Assembly (NCBI RefSeq): GCF_000294775.2
Contig: NZ_CP015506.1
Location: forward strand, 5,397,742-5,461,741
Length of the DNA: 64,000 bases
Reading direction: 5' to 3'
DNA from: Cytobacillus oceanisediminis 2691
GTDB taxonomy: Bacteria > Bacillota > Bacilli > Bacillales > Cytobacillaceae
Position 1 is the stretch's first letter. Every line of letters starts with the position of its first letter. The position numbers were made by a program, and so were the translations under genes. Positions 1-8,042 of the stretch are shown here, in pieces. The notes under the pieces are model-generated. The model did no database searches. It saw only the letters and a list, made by a program, of their open reading frames with translations, and was not told the DNA's origin.

Positions 1-262
1 TATAAACTTGGTAAACATCTTTCTTAGATTGTTCTACAAATGACTTAATTATTGAGTGGTCGCTCAAACTAACGTTGTCTACCTTCTCTAAAGTTGCTCC
101 TACACTTCCAGCCAAATACCCAGCAGCTCCCAGTATTACTCTCAATTCCTGCATCAATTCTGAAGATAATGCTTCATGTGCATTATTTTTCATGACTTTT
201 TCTTCATCGCTTTCAACAATTGTTGCCAGATCAATTACTAATTTCCCTGAATATATTTGCAT
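1..262 (-). CDS. Hypothetical protein, 3' end cut by window edge
   Basis: An open minus-strand frame of 87 codons runs off the left edge. The ATG at 262 is preceded by AAGGGG at good spacing, so it is preferred over the ATG at 280. The N-terminus reads MQIYSGKLVIDLATIV and is followed by acidic, helical sequence (about residues 20-50) and a Gly/Ala-rich stretch (LGAAGYLAGSVGA). I do not recognise the family. It is the last gene of a short leftward series (939 to 1) that diverges from an Xre-type regulator, so it may be under that regulator's control. It could be a small soluble accessory protein of the island. Real coding is likely from the ribosome binding site and operon position; function unknown. 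Confidence 0.5.
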   Translation of the reverse strand, partial: MQIYSGKLVIDLATIVESDEEKVMKNNAHEALSSELMQELRVILGAAGYLAGSVGATLEKVDNVSLSDHSIIKSFVEQSKKDVYQVY

Positions 263-340
263 ATAGCTTGTCCCCTTCATGTTGTATTTCATTTTCATTA
301 TTAAAGAATATTTACTTTATACTCGCTTTTTCTGGTTGAT

Positions 341-628
341 TTAAAAGACACTTAATTTTCTATTACACATCTTCTTGTAACAGTTGATTTCCTTTTCGAT
401 TCGCATTCCTGCTTTTATCAAAGCTAAGTGCAAAATATCTCGCTGCTCACATTTCTCACTGCTGGAAAAATCAAAAATAAAATGGTCAGTCACAATTTCA
501 TACTTTGCCAGAAGAGTTATTAAATCTGTTAGAAGCTTTTCAGATATATCTGTACGGGGATCTTCATTTATTTTGGTAATTCTATGTAGCTCGACTTGAA
601 TAAATCCTAATTGCTTCGAATATTCCAC
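341..628 (-). CDS. Hypothetical 95-residue protein
   Basis: The frame is open from a GTG at 643, but the GTG at 628 has GGAGGGG five bases upstream and is the better start. The product is small, charged and probably all-helical, with Cys residues near the end (CEQRD, CYKKMC), no membrane segment and no motif I recognise. It follows the 98-residue gene at 643-939 with almost no gap and precedes the partial gene at the window edge, so the three probably form one transcript. Function unknown. Coding status is supported by the ribosome binding site and tight spacing. Confidence 0.55.
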   Translation of the reverse strand: MEYSKQLGFIQVELHRITKINEDPRTDISEKLLTDLITLLAKYEIVTDHFIFDFSSSEKCEQRDILHLALIKAGMRIEKEINCYKKMCNRKLSVF

Positions 629-642
629 ACGTTCCCCTCCCA

Positions 643-939
643 CTAAAACATTTTCTGTGGATTGATCAAGGTATTTATCGCAAATACAAGGGCATCATTA
701 AAAGCTGTCCTATATGCTAATTTTGTTTGGATGTGTACTTGATCAAAGATGTTTCCTTTAATGTCGTCTATGAATTCAATTCTTTTTGCCTCGTCGTCAA
801 ACTTTCCAAATTGGGCAAGTTTCTCATCCAGATCCTTATGCAGCAATTCTGAATACATAACATACTCTTCACTTGTAATAATCTGTTCAAGTCTTTCTTC
901 AATTAGCCTATTAACTACCTTTTGAAAGCCGTCAATCAA
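643..939 (-). CDS. Hypothetical 98-residue helical protein
   Basis: The start is TTG at 939 with AAGGAG about ten bases upstream. The protein is acidic and helical (for example SELLHKDLDEKLAQFGKF), with no membrane segment and no recognised domain. It is the first gene of the leftward series and lies about 140 bases from the divergent Xre regulator at 1081; the spacer contains an inverted repeat that could be the operator. Such regulator/small-operon pairs are common on phages and islands. That this is an Xre-controlled accessory operon is inference. Function unknown. Confidence 0.55.
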   Translation of the reverse strand: MIDGFQKVVNRLIEERLEQIITSEEYVMYSELLHKDLDEKLAQFGKFDDEAKRIEFIDDIKGNIFDQVHIQTKLAYRTAFNDALVFAINTLINPQKMF

Positions 940-963
940 CGTGGAACAACTCCTTAAACATGT

Positions 964-1004
964 ATATTTGCGTTAAACGAATATTTATTTCATCAAACGC
1001 AATT
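964..1004. promoter_or_regulatory. Candidate operator between divergent genes
   Basis: Inverted repeat TTGCGTT (968-974) and AACGCAA (996-1002) separated by 21 bases. The left arm also has an internal dyad (CGTT A AACG). It sits in the 140-base spacer between the leftward small operon and the rightward Xre gene. Position and symmetry fit an autoregulatory operator; no binding evidence. Confidence 0.4.
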
Positions 1005-1080
1005 ATACTATGGTACTTCTTGAATGTAAAACCAAAAAAATATACGATTAAGGAAAATAAATTTATTCGAGGAAGAACTT

Positions 1081-1446
1081 ATGATTAATATAGCGGTTGG
1101 AAAATTAATAAAAAAATTGAGACTGGAAAAAGAGATAACTATGAGTGATTTCGCTAAACAAATCAAGCTATCCCAGTCATCATTATCTAGAATAGAAAAT
1201 GGCACTCAAGAACTTTCTTTATCAATGATTGCTACCATCTGTGAACAACTAGGTATTTCTTTAAGTAATTTTTTTTGGAAATTAGAATTTCTTTCACAAG
1301 ACAAAGCAAAGGATTTTTGGATTCATTACAATGCTGGTGAGCCTATGCAAGACTTAGAAAGTGACTTAATAAATTGGATTGCCTCATTAACTGATGATCA
1401 AAAAAAGGCTTTATACACCTTAGTTCACTCTTACAATAGAGATTAA
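1081..1446 (+). CDS. Xre-family HTH transcriptional regulator
   Basis: A 121-residue protein with an N-terminal HTH_3 (lambda Cro/C1) fold at about residues 5-60: GKLIKKLRLEKEITMSDFAK, then LSQSSLSRIENG and a second-helix region ending LGISLSNFF. The C-terminal half (about 65-121) is a short helical extension of the kind that mediates dimerisation. The ATG at 1081 has GAGGAAG eight bases upstream. It diverges from the small leftward operon (939 to 1) across a spacer containing an inverted repeat, and a strong terminator follows at 1466. It is probably the repressor of the adjacent operon and of itself, as is usual for island and prophage Xre proteins. The HTH call is secure; the target is inferred. 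Confidence 0.85.
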   Translation: MINIAVGKLIKKLRLEKEITMSDFAKQIKLSQSSLSRIENGTQELSLSMIATICEQLGISLSNFFWKLEFLSQDKAKDFWIHYNAGEPMQDLESDLINWIASLTDDQKKALYTLVHSYNRD

Positions 1447-1465
1447 TATTTATTGCTCTAATCTT

Positions 1466-1515
1466 AAAAAAGACCTAAATCATGGGTTTGTTCCATCCAT
1501 GATTCAGGTCTTTTT
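1466..1515 (+). terminator. Rho-independent terminator after the Xre gene
   Basis: Long stem pairing AAAAAGACCT with AGGTCTTTTT, extended by AATCATGG with CCATGATT, followed by a T-rich tail. It closes the Xre transcript and could work in both directions. Confidence 0.8.
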
Positions 1516-1781
1516 CTTTTGCAGCATTGTTCTATTCTATCCGCATCACTCCCATTGTTACCCAGCATTTAAGGTATTTAGGGTACTTTCGTAAATGTTA
1601 CTCCCCCTAACTTCTCTCCTTGATAGACTTACTTTCAAGTGCAATTAGGGTACTTAGGACCCTTTTAGTGAAAAAAACTATATTTTTTTTATAAAAGGGG
1701 TTCGAACGAAAAAAGACTGGTGGTATCGTATTACAGCTTCGGCAAACAATATATTACTATCAGAAAGGTACGGTTTAACTA
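1516..1781. repeat. Upstream region of the DUF3987 gene with paired 11-bp repeats
   Basis: The 266-base spacer holds two direct copies of TTAGGGTACTT (1578-1588 and 1645-1655), 67 bases apart, followed by an A/T-rich tract (1670-1695). The arrangement could be a promoter region or, given the replication-like gene downstream, short iterons. No clear sigma-A promoter was found and no gene is seen here. Confidence 0.35.
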
Positions 1782-3398
1782 ATGACAAAAGAAAACGTAG
1801 TAAAAAGCCAAAAAGAATATTTAACAGTCGATGAGAAGTTGGCTATGCAAGAAAACAGAAAGAAATCAGAAGGAAATACTGAACTCTTTAATGATGTCGT
1901 AAAGGCATTGGAGACAGACCGTGTAAGTAAACCATCTTTATCCGAAGAAGAAGAGTGGTCAATGCCTGTAACTTTTGATGAGTATGATACAATTCCATTT
2001 CCAATCGAAATTTTTCCAGCCACCATTCAAAATATGGTGAAAGCAGTGGCTATCGATACTCAAACTCCAATCGATTTAGCGGCGATGGTTTGCATTGGAG
2101 TGTTATCGACTGCATTAAGTAAGAAATTCGCAATTGAACCAAAAACAGGTTGGAAGGAACCATTAAATACGTATACAGCAACACTTTTACCTTCGGGATT
2201 AAGGAAATCAGCTGTTTATAATGCTATGACGAAAGTTTTATATAAATATGCCCAAGAACTTTATGAAGAGATGGAACCAAAAATCGAAAAAAGGAAATTA
2301 AAGAGGCAGGCTCTCGAAAAAAGGATTGATAAACTTCAAACCGATTATGCAAAAACGAATAATCCTGAATTACTACAAGAAATTGAAGCCATCAGCGACG
2401 AACTGCAAAAACATCCAGAGCTTTCAGCGCCTAAACTAACGGTCGATAATGAAACTTCCGAAAATTTGGTTATAGAATTAAAGAAGAATAACGAAAAAAT
2501 TTCTATTATGTCCCCCGAAGGTGACTTATTTATTAAATTTAATGATCCAGCTGAAAAAGGAAAGCATGATGTTTATCTTAAAGGATATAGTGGAGATCAC
2601 CTCCAAGTAGGCCGAGTTTCACGACCGGGGGAAATTTTAACTGAGCCGTTATTGACCATCTGCATCGTAGCGCAGCCAACAGTAGTTCAAAATTTCCCAT
2701 CCTACGTCCATGAAAGAGGAATACCTGCAAGGTTTCTATTTTCTATGCCAAACGATAATCAGGGCTTCCGTGAGCCTTTTCCTCCTTCAACAGCAGTCGA
2801 AATTTCTAGGGCATATCAAGAATTGATTAGAAAGCTGCTGATGTTTACGCCGAACGAAACAATTTGCTTACGGTTAAGTGAAGACTCTATAAACATTTTA
2901 AAAGATCTCATTATGGATATTGAAAAAGAGTTCAGAGACAATGGCATTTTCGAAGGTCATCTAAGGTTTTGGGGAAGTAAATTGGTTGGCCAGATTTTAC
3001 GGGTAGCTGGGTTATTGCATGTTGCTCATTCAGCTGATTCTTCTAATCTGGAGGAAATAACATCCGAAGTCAGTCTGGACATTTGCAAAAAGGCCTTTTT
3101 GCTAAAAGATTACTTCATTACTCATGCACAAAAGGTATTTGGGGTGATGAAACGCAATGATACATTCAATGATGCAATTTATTTACGTGATAAAATCTTA
3201 AATGAGAAAAAACTAGTAGTCGATAAACAGACAATTCATCAGAAAACGAAAAAGAGGATTCAAGGCAAAGATCGGTTTTCACGTGCTTATGACCTGCTTG
3301 AATATCACTCTTATATTAAACAAGTAAAGGGCGGTAAATACGGAAACAAGGGAATGATCCTAGTAAATCCTGCTCTATTGAAAAATGATAGCAATTAA
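1782..3398 (+). CDS. DUF3987 (YfjI-type) island protein, possible replication protein
   Basis: A 538-residue protein resembling the DUF3987 family found on plasmids, prophages and genomic islands, often beside primase or replication genes. Features visible: an acidic N-terminal region (about 1-75); a conserved block IDLAAMVCIGVLSTALSKKF; TATLLPSGLRKSAVYNAM at about 140-160, the position of a degenerate nucleotide-binding loop (no intact GxxxxGK[ST]); a long coiled-coil segment (about 165-225, KIEKRKLKRQALEKRIDKLQ); then family-like core blocks (EPLLTICIVAQPTVVQNF; GIPARFLFSMP), and a Lys-rich helical tail. The ATG at 1782 has a weak AGAAAGG upstream. Its neighbours are an Xre regulator on the left and a decayed small gene and terminator-like hairpin on the right. 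A role in island replication is inferred from family context; the family call rests on pattern recognition. Confidence 0.7.
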   Translation: MTKENVVKSQKEYLTVDEKLAMQENRKKSEGNTELFNDVVKALETDRVSKPSLSEEEEWSMPVTFDEYDTIPFPIEIFPATIQNMVKAVAIDTQTPIDLAAMVCIGVLSTALSKKFAIEPKTGWKEPLNTYTATLLPSGLRKSAVYNAMTKVLYKYAQELYEEMEPKIEKRKLKRQALEKRIDKLQTDYAKTNNPELLQEIEAISDELQKHPELSAPKLTVDNETSENLVIELKKNNEKISIMSPEGDLFIKFNDPAEKGKHDVYLKGYSGDHLQVGRVSRPGEILTEPLLTICIVAQPTVVQNFPSYVHERGIPARFLFSMPNDNQGFREPFPPSTAVEISRAYQELIRKLLMFTPNETICLRLSEDSINILKDLIMDIEKEFRDNGIFEGHLRFWGSKLVGQILRVAGLLHVAHSADSSNLEEITSEVSLDICKKAFLLKDYFITHAQKVFGVMKRNDTFNDAIYLRDKILNEKKLVVDKQTIHQKTKKRIQGKDRFSRAYDLLEYHSYIKQVKGGKYGNKGMILVNPALLKNDSN

Positions 3399-3452
3399 GG
3401 TCCTAACCTCCCTAAAATACTGTAAACTATTGATATCCCTACTCAAAAACAA

Positions 3453-3486
3453 GGGAATGAGAGAATCCTAAAGTTCCCTCATTCCC
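3453..3486 (+). terminator. Hairpin downstream of the DUF3987 gene
   Basis: Perfect 9-bp stem GGGAATGAG / CTCATTCCC with a 16-base loop, 55 bases after the DUF3987 stop. The T-run is poor, so termination would be weak. Confidence 0.45.
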
Positions 3487-3539
3487 CTAATTTACATAAC
3501 AGAAAATTTATTCCTTAACCGTAACTAGGAGGATCAACA

Positions 3540-3750
3540 ATGAAATTCAAATTCTTTAACGATACTGCAGAAAAGTAACGATACATCCAGCTACTTATCA
3601 ACATGGCTGCTATGTTGATAATAATCATGCAATTATGTGATTACAAGAACGCTTATTTATTCTGCCAAATGCGGTACCTATCCCTTCGTCAAACCATGGG
3701 ATTACGGGGTAAGAAATGGACTTCAGCTACTCGTTTCACCAATAGAGTAA
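3540..3750 (+). pseudogene. Decayed small protein gene, split over three frames
   Basis: An AGGAGGATCAACA ribosome binding site precedes ATG 3540, which reads MKFKFFNDTAEK and stops. Shifting frame gives VTIHPATYQHGCYVDNN, later LQERLFILPN after an in-frame stop. Shifting again gives YPFVKPWDYGVRNG and LQLLVSPIE, ending at TAA 3748-3750. Joined, these resemble the small 'FNDT..VTIHP..YP.VK.WDYG..G' hypothetical proteins I recall from Bacillus. At least two frameshifts and one stop separate them. The longer downstream frame from 3603 (65 codons, MAAMLIIIMQ) is an artefact of the shift. The gene was probably functional in an ancestor of the island. Sequencing error cannot be excluded, but three independent lesions make it unlikely. 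Confidence 0.65.
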
Positions 3751-3837
3751 TAGAGCGTTGTCATTTGAGGCTCCTAAGTATAACTTTTCTAAATATCTAA
3801 AAAGGAGCGCTTTTCAGCTGCCCCCTTCAAAAAGTAT

Positions 3838-4161
3838 TTAAAATCCTAATCGCTTTGCAACCCACTCTTGACCAGCTTTCCCTTTCATATCTTCCCATCC
3901 AGAAAATCTACTATGGTTTCGTACGTACTCATCAAGCTCACTTTCATTAATTTTATCAAAGTCTTCTTCAGTCTGAATCTCAAAAGGACTCTTATCAAAG
4001 AATTCATCAATATTATTAAATTTAGTGTGTATCTGCATGAACCGGTCGTTAAATAAGTCTGTAAAGCTTACTGTTGTTCCTTTTTCCAATTCTTTTGCTT
4101 TATTACCCATTTGCTTTAACCGTTTGTTGAAATCGTCGAAACCCTTTGTTTTTACACCCAT
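3838..4161 (-). CDS. Hypothetical 107-residue charged protein
   Basis: The frame opens with a TTG at 4176, but ATG 4161 has GGGAGG six bases upstream and is the start chosen. The product begins MGVKTKGFDDFNKRLKQMG, is strongly charged and helical, and ends GQEWVAKRLGF. The N-terminal GFDDFNKRLKQM pattern faintly recalls phage minor structural proteins (gp10-like), but the resemblance is too short to rely on. It is a lone minus-strand gene among rightward genes, next to the decayed gene at 3540. Function unknown. Confidence 0.6.
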   Translation of the reverse strand: MGVKTKGFDDFNKRLKQMGNKAKELEKGTTVSFTDLFNDRFMQIHTKFNNIDEFFDKSPFEIQTEEDFDKINESELDEYVRNHSRFSGWEDMKGKAGQEWVAKRLGF

Positions 4162-4733
4162 TAAAAATCCTCCCAATTTTGTTTTAGAAGAAAATATCCT
4201 CAGATGAAATCACTATTTCTAGTATATCGCATAGAATTGGTGACATTGCAACTTTTAGAAAGGGGATTTTTGAATATCAATCCAATCGATGTCTTAACTG
4301 CTTTAGACTTTCCAAAGTCTAAAGAAAGTTTGAATGTATAACTGATTTTCTGTGGCAGTGCGAAACTAAAATACTCTCTCCCTTATTGATGAATAGGAAG
4401 GGAATTCAACAAATAATTCCATATTGATAGATCCGTAAGTCCTTTGAAAATTTTACTTTTAAGTAAATTATCATTCCGATAGAATTTATTAACTACCTGA
4501 AACACTTGTTAAACATCAACTCTAATTAAAGTTAGCTATAACTTAAATGAAATTAAACTGAGTCTTAATAAAGTGAATTAGAAACGATTATTTTCTATTT
4601 GATTTAAATAAAACTCAATAATAGTTCAACCTACATTTGAATTTAAGCCAATATTTTTTATTCCTGCTCTTCGAATAGGCTTAATTCCAAGCTAAAATGT
4701 TTTTACCTTTAAGTGAAAGGAGGGGAAAACAAA
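4162..4733. other. 570-base AT-rich spacer with a 24-bp palindrome
   Basis: No convincing gene here. The notable element is CTTTAGACTTT (4301-4311), CC, AAAGTCTAAAG (4314-4324), a perfect 11-bp inverted repeat that could be an operator or a replication or plasmid-like control site. The remainder is very A/T-rich (about 4500-4640) and probably contains the promoter for the gene at 4734. Confidence 0.4.
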
Positions 4734-5318
4734 GTGGAAATAGACATTGATAATGCATCCTTGAGAGACATCATTTCACTCATAAAAGCTGGAAAAACGG
4801 ATCTTGAGATCGGAGCAATGAAAAATTACACTTCAGGCTCTACTGTTTATAGACGTTTAAGGATTGCTGGAGCCGATAAATCATCGAAAAAGTGGGACTT
4901 CACCAACATTGATGAGAGCATGTTAGATCAAAATTTTTGGGACATCAGTGAAAAAGACCAGATAAATGAAACTAACCAGAACATCACTTCATTCTCTGAA
5001 GAGCAAATTAATGCACTTAAAATTATTGCAGATGATTATATAAATCGAAATTCTCATAGCGAGGATCCAGATGATGAAGATACTAAATATAAAATGTTTG
5101 GCAAACTACATTTGGAGAACGCTCGTTTCAAAAATAAGGACAACACTACCAAGCAATTGAATGTTCCAGTCTTAGATGCTGTTATGTCGCAATTAGACAG
5201 CTTTATTAATTCCAGTGGACTAGAAAAGAAATTCGTGGTTAACAAAGCACTCGAAGTGTTTTTAGAAATGCACCATAAGGATTGGCAAGAGCAAGAGGAT
5301 TATGCAAATCAGTCGTAA
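4734..5318 (+). CDS. Probable DNA-binding protein (HTH-like N-terminus, RHH-like C-terminus)
   Basis: The GTG at 4734 has AAAGGAGGGG just upstream; the GTG at 4713 falls before that site and is rejected, leaving 194 residues. Residues 5-55 (SLRDIISLIKAGKTDLEIG through STVYRRLRIAG) look like a small helix-turn-helix. The middle is acidic and probably disordered (SEDPDDEDTK). Residues about 140-185 (LNVPVLDAVMSQLDSFINSS then KKFVVNKALEVFL) resemble a ribbon-helix-helix domain: a short strand, then two helices with an NKALEVFL second helix. Such proteins act as plasmid or island copy-control or partition regulators. A terminator follows at 5332. No family name can be given; DNA binding is an inference from the fold pattern. 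Confidence 0.6.
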   Translation: MEIDIDNASLRDIISLIKAGKTDLEIGAMKNYTSGSTVYRRLRIAGADKSSKKWDFTNIDESMLDQNFWDISEKDQINETNQNITSFSEEQINALKIIADDYINRNSHSEDPDDEDTKYKMFGKLHLENARFKNKDNTTKQLNVPVLDAVMSQLDSFINSSGLEKKFVVNKALEVFLEMHHKDWQEQEDYANQS

Positions 5319-5331
5319 CTATGCACGTTAG

Positions 5332-5369
5332 AGTATACGCGTTGAGGGTGTCCGTTCAACGTGTATACT
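5332..5369 (+). terminator. Hairpin terminator after the RHH-like gene
   Basis: 14-bp stem AGTATACGCGTTGA / TCAACGTGTATACT with one wobble position and a 10-base loop, starting 14 bases after the stop codon. Only a short T-rich tail follows. Confidence 0.65.
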
Positions 5370-5541
5370 TAGATTTACTTCAAAGCTAGTCTTTTCAACG
5401 GTTCTCGCTCTGTACAGACAATACCTTTTAATGCCGACTATATAAGAAAATAACTACCCGTATTCAGATAATTAAAGGTCTTTTACCGACACTCTTTCTC
5501 TGAGCAATGAAGATAAGCAAAATGGTTGGCTATGGATGTAT

Positions 5542-5691
5542 TTAGAAATCGTTCATAACAAATTCTATCAGTTCTAAATCATCTTCTGACAAATTGAATT
5601 TTTTCTGAACTTCCTTTTCTGTTAACCCTTTTTCAATTTCTTTGATTGCTTTGATGATCGTTTCATCGTCACTAAAATTAAAACTGTTCAT
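5542..5691 (-). CDS. Small hypothetical protein, 49 residues
   Basis: The minus-strand ATG at 5691 has AGGTGA eight bases upstream. It encodes MNSFNFSDDETIIKAIKEIE and continues acidic and helical to LELIEFVMNDF. The repeated short helices (ETIIKAIKEIEKGLTEKEV, then LSEDDLELIEFV) suggest a compact HTH-like or UBA-like bundle, but no family is recognised. It is the only plausible gene in the 790-base stretch between 5318 and 6112. The Shine-Dalgarno site and codon pattern support it; a non-coding reading is possible. Confidence 0.45.
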   Translation of the reverse strand: MNSFNFSDDETIIKAIKEIEKGLTEKEVQKKFNLSEDDLELIEFVMNDF

Positions 5692-5909
5692 ATCGATATT
5701 CACCTATGTAAAGATATATTGGGCTGGTGTAGCAGATAAGCAAGATATAAGTATGTTAAAGAATAAAACTTCTAAGAAAGACGTTATAAGTAAAGAAGAA
5801 TATAAGCTTAACACTACTTTAACCTAAACATATGCGTATTTTATATACGATAATGGCCATAATTCATTTAGTTTCCAAGTAGCTTTAAAGCCATCTACCT
5901 TTAAGGGAA

Positions 5910-5972
5910 AACCCCATCATAATACTTAAACGATTATATCTCCTGTTACGTTTAAGTATGAGGTTGGGGTTT
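5910..5972. terminator. Long bidirectional hairpin
   Basis: Imperfect 23-bp stem from AACCCCATCA-AATACTTAAACG to CGTTTAAGTATGAGGTTGGGGTT, followed by TTTTTATTTT on the plus strand and preceded by an A-run on the same strand. It insulates the gene at 6112 from upstream transcription. A weaker hairpin at 6049-6076 (GGCGCATTTTC / GAGAATGTGCC) lies nearer that gene. Confidence 0.65.
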
Positions 5973-6111
5973 TTATTTTAGAACTATCAGGGGAGCAGTA
6001 TAAGCGGCTTCTGCTAACTTAATAGAAAAAAATCAATAGATAATCTGATGGCGCATTTTCTTCATGGAGAATGTGCCTTTGTATTGCAAAAATAAATAGG
6101 AGTCTAGAGAA

Positions 6112-7689
6112 ATGAAAATCTATTACTATTTAACAAAATCACAAAGACACCGTATTCAATTAGAAAGGAGAGATGTATACACGCTGCTTTTCTTAAATGA
6201 ACAGAGTATCCTATCACAGCCACAACTTTACGAGTTTTATTCGTTCTTCACAAATATTAGTGATGCAGCTTTCCGAAGAAAAATGAGTCGCTGGAACGAT
6301 GCTAATATTATTAACAAAAGAAAAGTTAAAATGGAGAACGGCTATGAGTTAGCAATCATTGAATTAACTGTTGCTGGCCAAAGCATCCTTAAAAAACTCG
6401 GTTACTTGAACGAGGACGAAAAGTTGAAATACCAAGCAAAAAGCAATTTAGATCACACCCTTGCTATTAAACAATCCGTCATTGAAGTTTTAAGGAATGT
6501 TAGCGATATTGACCCTTTCTATATTGCTGATGGAGGAAAATACATCATCCCATTCCGAGAAGGAGACAACGAGGATGAATTAGAGCAGACTGCCATTATA
6601 TTCAAAAACCAAAACTTCGGCAGTGACTTTATCCCCCCTTTTAAATCAAAATACAGCTCGGATGATATTGAAAAATTCAAAAACACCGGCGTAGTCCAAT
6701 CGTTCGTCCCACAAGACTTTGAACATATAAAAGAACATTTCGGAAAAGGACACCTTATTGATAAATCGGGATTAAAGCCGGACTGGATTTTTAAAGTGAA
6801 GGACACTTTTATCTATATAGAAGTGGATAGTGGAAATGAAAAAATAAAAACTAAACGTGATCATACCAATACTATAATCGAAAAGCATGATGTTAAATCT
6901 ATCGAAGGAAAATTGTATCGATATGAAGAGTTGGCTAAGAACGATAGAGAGCATAACCACAAAGTCATCTTCGCTTTAATAGATGATAGTGACGTGGTAA
7001 TAACCAAGAACATCCATAGCAACAAAGACATTCGTATTGCCAACTTAAAACATGAAATTGCTCATATGAACGACTACAATGACTGGAAAATTGGGGTTTA
7101 TGTTAGCGGTATGAAAAGATTTTACACAGTTTTTGAAGCAGTATATCTAGAACTGATCAATAACATAAAATCATATAACTATGAAGTTTACAAAAATACA
7201 TTTATCACTTTAATTAAGGCAGGGTTGAAACCAAATTGGAAAAATTTAAAGTTTATGGTTGTCCCTAAACACTTTTATCCAACTCTTGGCATATCGACAA
7301 ACAGTCTAAACTTCATTCCGGATTTTTTGTTTAGATACTATCAGGATACAGAAGATAAATACGAACAATACTTTATTCCTGTATTTATTAGAGAAGGAAA
7401 CGTAAAAGACATGGAGAGGTTGGCTTATTATACAATTCCTACAGCAAATGGCTGGTTTAAGTATAATGCAAAGATCTTGGCATTGTATGAAAGAAAAGAT
7501 GAACTATTTAATGATGTCATTAGGAAAACAAAGAAAGTAAACACCAATAAGATAACGAGAGAAATAGTTGATAATAACGGAATGGATATAGACAATATAG
7601 TATTCGCTGCTATAGATGAAATATCCAACGGTAAACTCCTTCTTTACAATGCTAATAAGAAGCAAATCGATAAAAGCCAGTTATTCTAG
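6112..7689 (+). CDS. Replication-relaxation-like protein of the island
   Basis: A 525-residue protein. Residues 15-100 form a winged-helix-like module (DVYTLLFLNEQSILSQPQLY, then SDAAFRRKMSRWNDANIINK and a wing with MENGYELAIIELT). At about 225-240 it has LKPDWIFKVKDTFIYIEVD, matching the 'PD-x-hydrophobic ... xEVD' core of replication-relaxation (MobC/Replic_Relax) proteins, which also recalls a nuclease fold. A second PD..F motif occurs at about 402-410 (LNFIPDFLFRYYQ) followed by a strand, suggesting an internal repeat of the domain. The start has a TAGGAG ribosome binding site with longer than ideal spacing. Such proteins act in plasmid or ICE replication or mobilisation at a nick site. 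The family call is moderate, the role inferred. Repeats and a hairpin follow the stop codon. Confidence 0.55.
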   Translation: MKIYYYLTKSQRHRIQLERRDVYTLLFLNEQSILSQPQLYEFYSFFTNISDAAFRRKMSRWNDANIINKRKVKMENGYELAIIELTVAGQSILKKLGYLNEDEKLKYQAKSNLDHTLAIKQSVIEVLRNVSDIDPFYIADGGKYIIPFREGDNEDELEQTAIIFKNQNFGSDFIPPFKSKYSSDDIEKFKNTGVVQSFVPQDFEHIKEHFGKGHLIDKSGLKPDWIFKVKDTFIYIEVDSGNEKIKTKRDHTNTIIEKHDVKSIEGKLYRYEELAKNDREHNHKVIFALIDDSDVVITKNIHSNKDIRIANLKHEIAHMNDYNDWKIGVYVSGMKRFYTVFEAVYLELINNIKSYNYEVYKNTFITLIKAGLKPNWKNLKFMVVPKHFYPTLGISTNSLNFIPDFLFRYYQDTEDKYEQYFIPVFIREGNVKDMERLAYYTIPTANGWFKYNAKILALYERKDELFNDVIRKTKKVNTNKITREIVDNNGMDIDNIVFAAIDEISNGKLLLYNANKKQIDKSQLF

Positions 7690-7730
7690 TCTTATGAATA
7701 ACTGGCTTTTGTATATACTTCCTCCTAAAA

Positions 7731-7975
7731 AGTTCTCCATTTTGGTGTACTCTCGTACTCTCTTGCCTTATAAAACTCGCTGGCTGCTAGAAGTTGAATC
7801 GGTTTTTATCCATAAAGTACTCTTTTTCGTGCATTTCTTCGTAAAAAGTTCTCCATTTTGGTGTACTCTCTTTACCTTATGTACATCCCGCTGTTAGCAA
7901 TTATTCTGGATTTTCCCCTAACATATGTCCTATGCGCATTTCATTTTAATAAGTTCTCCATTCTAGTGTACTCTC
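7731..7975 (+). repeat. Three spaced copies of a 24-bp direct repeat
   Basis: AGTTCTCCATTTTGGTGTAC plus TCTC at 7731-7754 and 7847-7870, and a variant (TTCTAG in place of TTTTGG) at 7952-7975. Similarity extends beyond the core: copies two and three share TCTCTTTACCTT downstream and a GCATTTC element upstream. Spacing is 116 and 105 bases. The cluster lies right after the replication-relaxation-like gene. Iterons, a transfer-origin-like site or a repeated small RNA are possible. No gene is seen between 7690 and 8190. Confidence 0.6.
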
Positions 7976-8042
7976 TTTACCTTGTGCATTTCGTTAAAAG
8001 GTTTTATTGCATAACAGACAATTTATGTAACGGAATAAAATA

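Noticed and set aside
75..266. 63-codon plus-strand frame at the left end
   Set aside because: It is antisense to the better-supported minus-strand partial gene with a ribosome binding site at 262.
1766..1776. GGTACGGTT as a second attachment-site copy
   Set aside because: Only nine bases match the rlmH-end sequence, flanks do not match, and it is the leader of the DUF3987 gene.
3603..3800. 65-codon frame MAAMLIIIMQ...
   Set aside because: It is the wrong frame of the decayed gene at 3540-3750; the protein-like sequence lies in the other frames.
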